Both the position numbers and the translations under genes were made by a program. Positions 13,926 through 15,551 of a stretch of DNA of 15,551 nt are shown piece by piece. A model generated the notes under the pieces. It saw only the letters and a list, made by a program, of their open reading frames with translations, was not told where the DNA came from and ran no database searches. This stretch comes from Deltaproteobacteria bacterium (GTDB lineage Bacteria; Bdellovibrionota; UBA1018): the NCBI GenBank assembly GCA_013286765.1, contig JABDFB010000050.1, positions 1 through 15,551 of the forward strand, read 5' to 3'. The stretch's first letter is position 1, and every line of letters begins with the position of its first letter.

Positions 13926-13938
13926 TACCACTCTTCAC

Positions 13939-15249
13939 CTAATCACCCAGGATTTCGTTTATTCCAGACCTAATAGACTCTACCAGGTGATTTAAATGTG
14001 CATCTGTGTGCGCTGTCGACAGGAATGAAACCTCAAAAGCACTCGGTGCAAGGTAGACGCCTTTTCCAAGGAGCCGATGAAAAAGTTTAGAATAAATTCC
14101 TTTATGAATCATTGGAATTTGATCTGGTCGTCTCACCGCCTTGTCTTCCGTCTTGATTTCGCCAAAAACCGGCCAAAAAATGGAAGAATAGGATTGCACT
14201 TGAACCGGAAATGCGTCGTTCCTCGCTGCGTTTGAGAGTTCTGCCGCCAAACGTCGGGTTTTTTGTTCCAGCGCCAGATAAGGTGGATTCTTCTTCAACT
14301 TCCGTAATGTTGTTGCACCAGCTACCATGGCAATCGGATTCGCACTAAGAGTGCCGGCCTGGTAGACTGGGCCCACCGGAGCAACCAGATCCATAATATC
14401 CGCGCGGCCGCCGAACGCGCCTACCGGAAATCCACCGCCTACTATTTTTCCGTAAGTAACTAAGTCAGGGCGGATGCCTAGAATTTCAGCGAAGCCTTTG
14501 AACCCAACTCTGAAGCCGGTGATGACTTCATCTAAAATAAATAAGGCCCCATAACTTTTGGCAAGTTTCGTCAGTCGCTCAAAGAACTCTCGGCGCTGAA
14601 AAAGTAAGCCGAAGTTTGCAGGAATGGCCTCAATAATAACAGCAGCAATCTCGGCACCATGAATTTCAAACATTTTTTGTAACTGTTCTTCGTCATCTAA
14701 CGAAGCAATCACGGTCTCTGATGCAATATTCTTCGAAACTCCTGCGCTGTCTGGCGTCGCCATATCGGCTAAGCCTGATCCAGCCCGAACGAGCAAAGAA
14801 TCCATATGACCGTGATAACAGCCATCAAACTTGAGAATCTTATCTCGACCAGTTGCTGCTCGGGCGAGGCGAAGGGCAGTCATAACTGCTTCTGTTCCGG
14901 AATTCACAAATCTTATTTTTTCTACCCAAGGAATAGAATCTGTTATGAGTGTGGCAAGCTCAACGGAATAGGGCTCTGCCGTTCCGTAAGTCCAACCTCG
15001 TCTGAGTGCACTCTGAAGAGCTTCAAGTGTTTCCGGATCTTGATGTCCAAAAATCAGCGGCCCCCACGACATGCAGTAGTCGACGTACCTTCTGTTTTCG
15101 ACATCTTGTAATTCGGCTCCGATCGCAGACTGAATGAAAGGAGGAACCCCACCGACGCCCTTAAATCCGCGGCCTGGAGAATGCACTCCGCCGGGTACTA
15201 TGGTCTTAGATTTTTCGAATAGGCTCTGAGAGTCAGGATAGGTTGTCAT
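13939..15249 (-). CDS. hemL: Glutamate-1-semialdehyde 2,1-aminomutase
   Basis: A PLP enzyme that converts the HemA product into 5-aminolevulinate. The length is 436 residues from the ATG at 15249. Landmarks are VNSGTEAVMTALRLARA (phosphate-binding and gating region, about 115-131), KFDGCYHGHMDSLLVRAGSG (140-159), ILDEVITGFR (238-247) with the PLP-pairing Asp240, and TYGKIVGGGFPVGAFGG (265-281) with the Schiff-base Lys268. The frame is open upstream to 15339, but those 30 residues lie inside hemB and do not match the family. The ATG at 15249 has a GAGG site 8 bases upstream and overlaps the hemB stop by 4 bases (ATGA). The kinase gene begins 13 bases after the stop. The enzyme is expected to work with HemA to channel the unstable semialdehyde. 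Confidence 0.96.
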   Translation of the reverse strand: MTTYPDSQSLFEKSKTIVPGGVHSPGRGFKGVGGVPPFIQSAIGAELQDVENRRYVDYCMSWGPLIFGHQDPETLEALQSALRRGWTYGTAEPYSVELATLITDSIPWVEKIRFVNSGTEAVMTALRLARAATGRDKILKFDGCYHGHMDSLLVRAGSGLADMATPDSAGVSKNIASETVIASLDDEEQLQKMFEIHGAEIAAVIIEAIPANFGLLFQRREFFERLTKLAKSYGALFILDEVITGFRVGFKGFAEILGIRPDLVTYGKIVGGGFPVGAFGGRADIMDLVAPVGPVYQAGTLSANPIAMVAGATTLRKLKKNPPYLALEQKTRRLAAELSNAARNDAFPVQVQSYSSIFWPVFGEIKTEDKAVRRPDQIPMIHKGIYSKLFHRLLGKGVYLAPSAFEVSFLSTAHTDAHLNHLVESIRSGINEILGD

Positions 15250-15551
15250 AGACCACACCTCGCGAAGTATTCTTGAGCGAATCTTGCTCCATAAGTCACA
15301 ATTGTTGATGCCCCGGCACGGCAGAACGACGTCCAGCATTCGAGATGAGCCGCAGGTCCTTGAATGAGGCCTTGTTGTGCTAGAACTTCAATAGCTGCAA
15401 ATTCACCGCTCACTTCATAAACCGCCCAAGGCAGTGGAATTTCCGCAGAGAGTTTTGCAAGAATATCCAGATACGGTAGGCCCGGCTTTACCATGAGAAT
15501 ATCAGCGCCTTCTTCAGCGTCACGTAAAGAGCTCAAGTAGGCGGTTCTCGG
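15246..15551 (-). CDS. hemB: Porphobilinogen synthase (5' part outside the window)
   Basis: Condenses two 5-aminolevulinate molecules to porphobilinogen. Only the last 101 residues are present. The segment EEGADILMVKPGLPYLDI contains the Schiff-base lysine (in MVKPG), and AVYEVSGEFA followed by a C-terminal helix with TYGARFAQEY matches the end of the family. The sequence reads open to the window edge (codons for PRTAYL before the first TTG), so the start at that TTG is not real and the gene continues beyond 15551. The stop overlaps the hemL start by 4 bases. It is the most upstream gene of the operon visible here, and the operon promoter must lie outside the window. Confidence 0.93.
   Translation of the reverse strand, partial: PRTAYLSSLRDAEEGADILMVKPGLPYLDILAKLSAEIPLPWAVYEVSGEFAAIEVLAQQGLIQGPAAHLECWTSFCRAGASTIVTYGARFAQEYFARCGL
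15258..15261 (-). promoter_or_regulatory. Ribosome binding site inside hemB, sets the hemL start
   Basis: On the minus strand GAGG is followed by eight bases and the ATG ending at 15249. It supports the 436-residue HemL over the longer open frame. Confidence 0.6.

Noticed and set aside
15250..15339. Longer HemL starting at 15339
   Set aside because: These 30 codons lie within the hemB coding sequence in another frame and do not resemble the HemL N-terminus; the ATG at 15249 has a good ribosome site and an ATGA overlap.

Overview
The window looks like the chromosome of a Gram-negative, free-living or predatory bacterium. It has moderate GC content, several Sec signal peptides, an outer-membrane barrel candidate and the C5 (glutamyl-tRNA) route to heme. 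The mix of a secreted matrixin protease, a lipase-like hydrolase, an ankyrin protein, an RNase HI with a C-terminal viroplasmin-like tail and a compact hem operon would fit the Bdellovibrionota/Oligoflexia. That placement is an inference from gene content; there is no rRNA or other strong marker here.

Left part (1-5736). A secreted surface protein (36-752, minus) sits behind a clear cobalamin riboswitch (about 781-890). The gene-free stretch 753-1063 holds this riboswitch, two further strong hairpins and the terminator of a ureohydrolase (agmatinase/arginase family, 1064-2194, minus). A secreted serine hydrolase (2333-3331, plus) converges on a two-gene unit (minus): a beta-barrel-like exported protein and a matrixin metalloprotease with a membrane-anchor tail. 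RNase HI (4975-5736, minus) follows and is divergent from hemA.

Middle (5800-9831). A short glutamyl-tRNA reductase (hemA, plus) is followed by an exported ankyrin-repeat protein. This meets, head to head, a large exported Pro/Gln/Met-rich protein (7795-9267, minus). The terminator of the latter lies inside the last 15 codons of the ankyrin gene. The 564-base gap 9268-9831 holds no convincing gene. It carries a long inverted repeat in the leader of the Pro/Gln-rich gene, small palindromes, and a probable terminator for the hem operon.

Right part (9832-15551, all minus). One tightly packed operon is read right to left: hemB (5' end outside the window), hemL, a sensor kinase, an OmpR-type response regulator, hemE, hemN. 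Adjacent genes overlap by 4 bases or by up to 22 bases, or are separated by only about a dozen, so the two-component system is embedded between porphyrin enzymes and probably translationally coupled to hemE. Together with hemA the window supplies glutamyl-tRNA to glutamate-semialdehyde (HemA), to 5-aminolevulinate (HemL), to porphobilinogen (HemB), then uroporphyrinogen III to coproporphyrinogen III (HemE) and on to protoporphyrinogen IX without oxygen (HemN). hemC, hemD, the final oxidase and ferrochelatase are not in the window. The main points of interest are the two-component system inside the hem operon, the minimal HemA without a dimerisation domain, the riboswitch-controlled surface protein, and the protein tail encoded by an antisense terminator.
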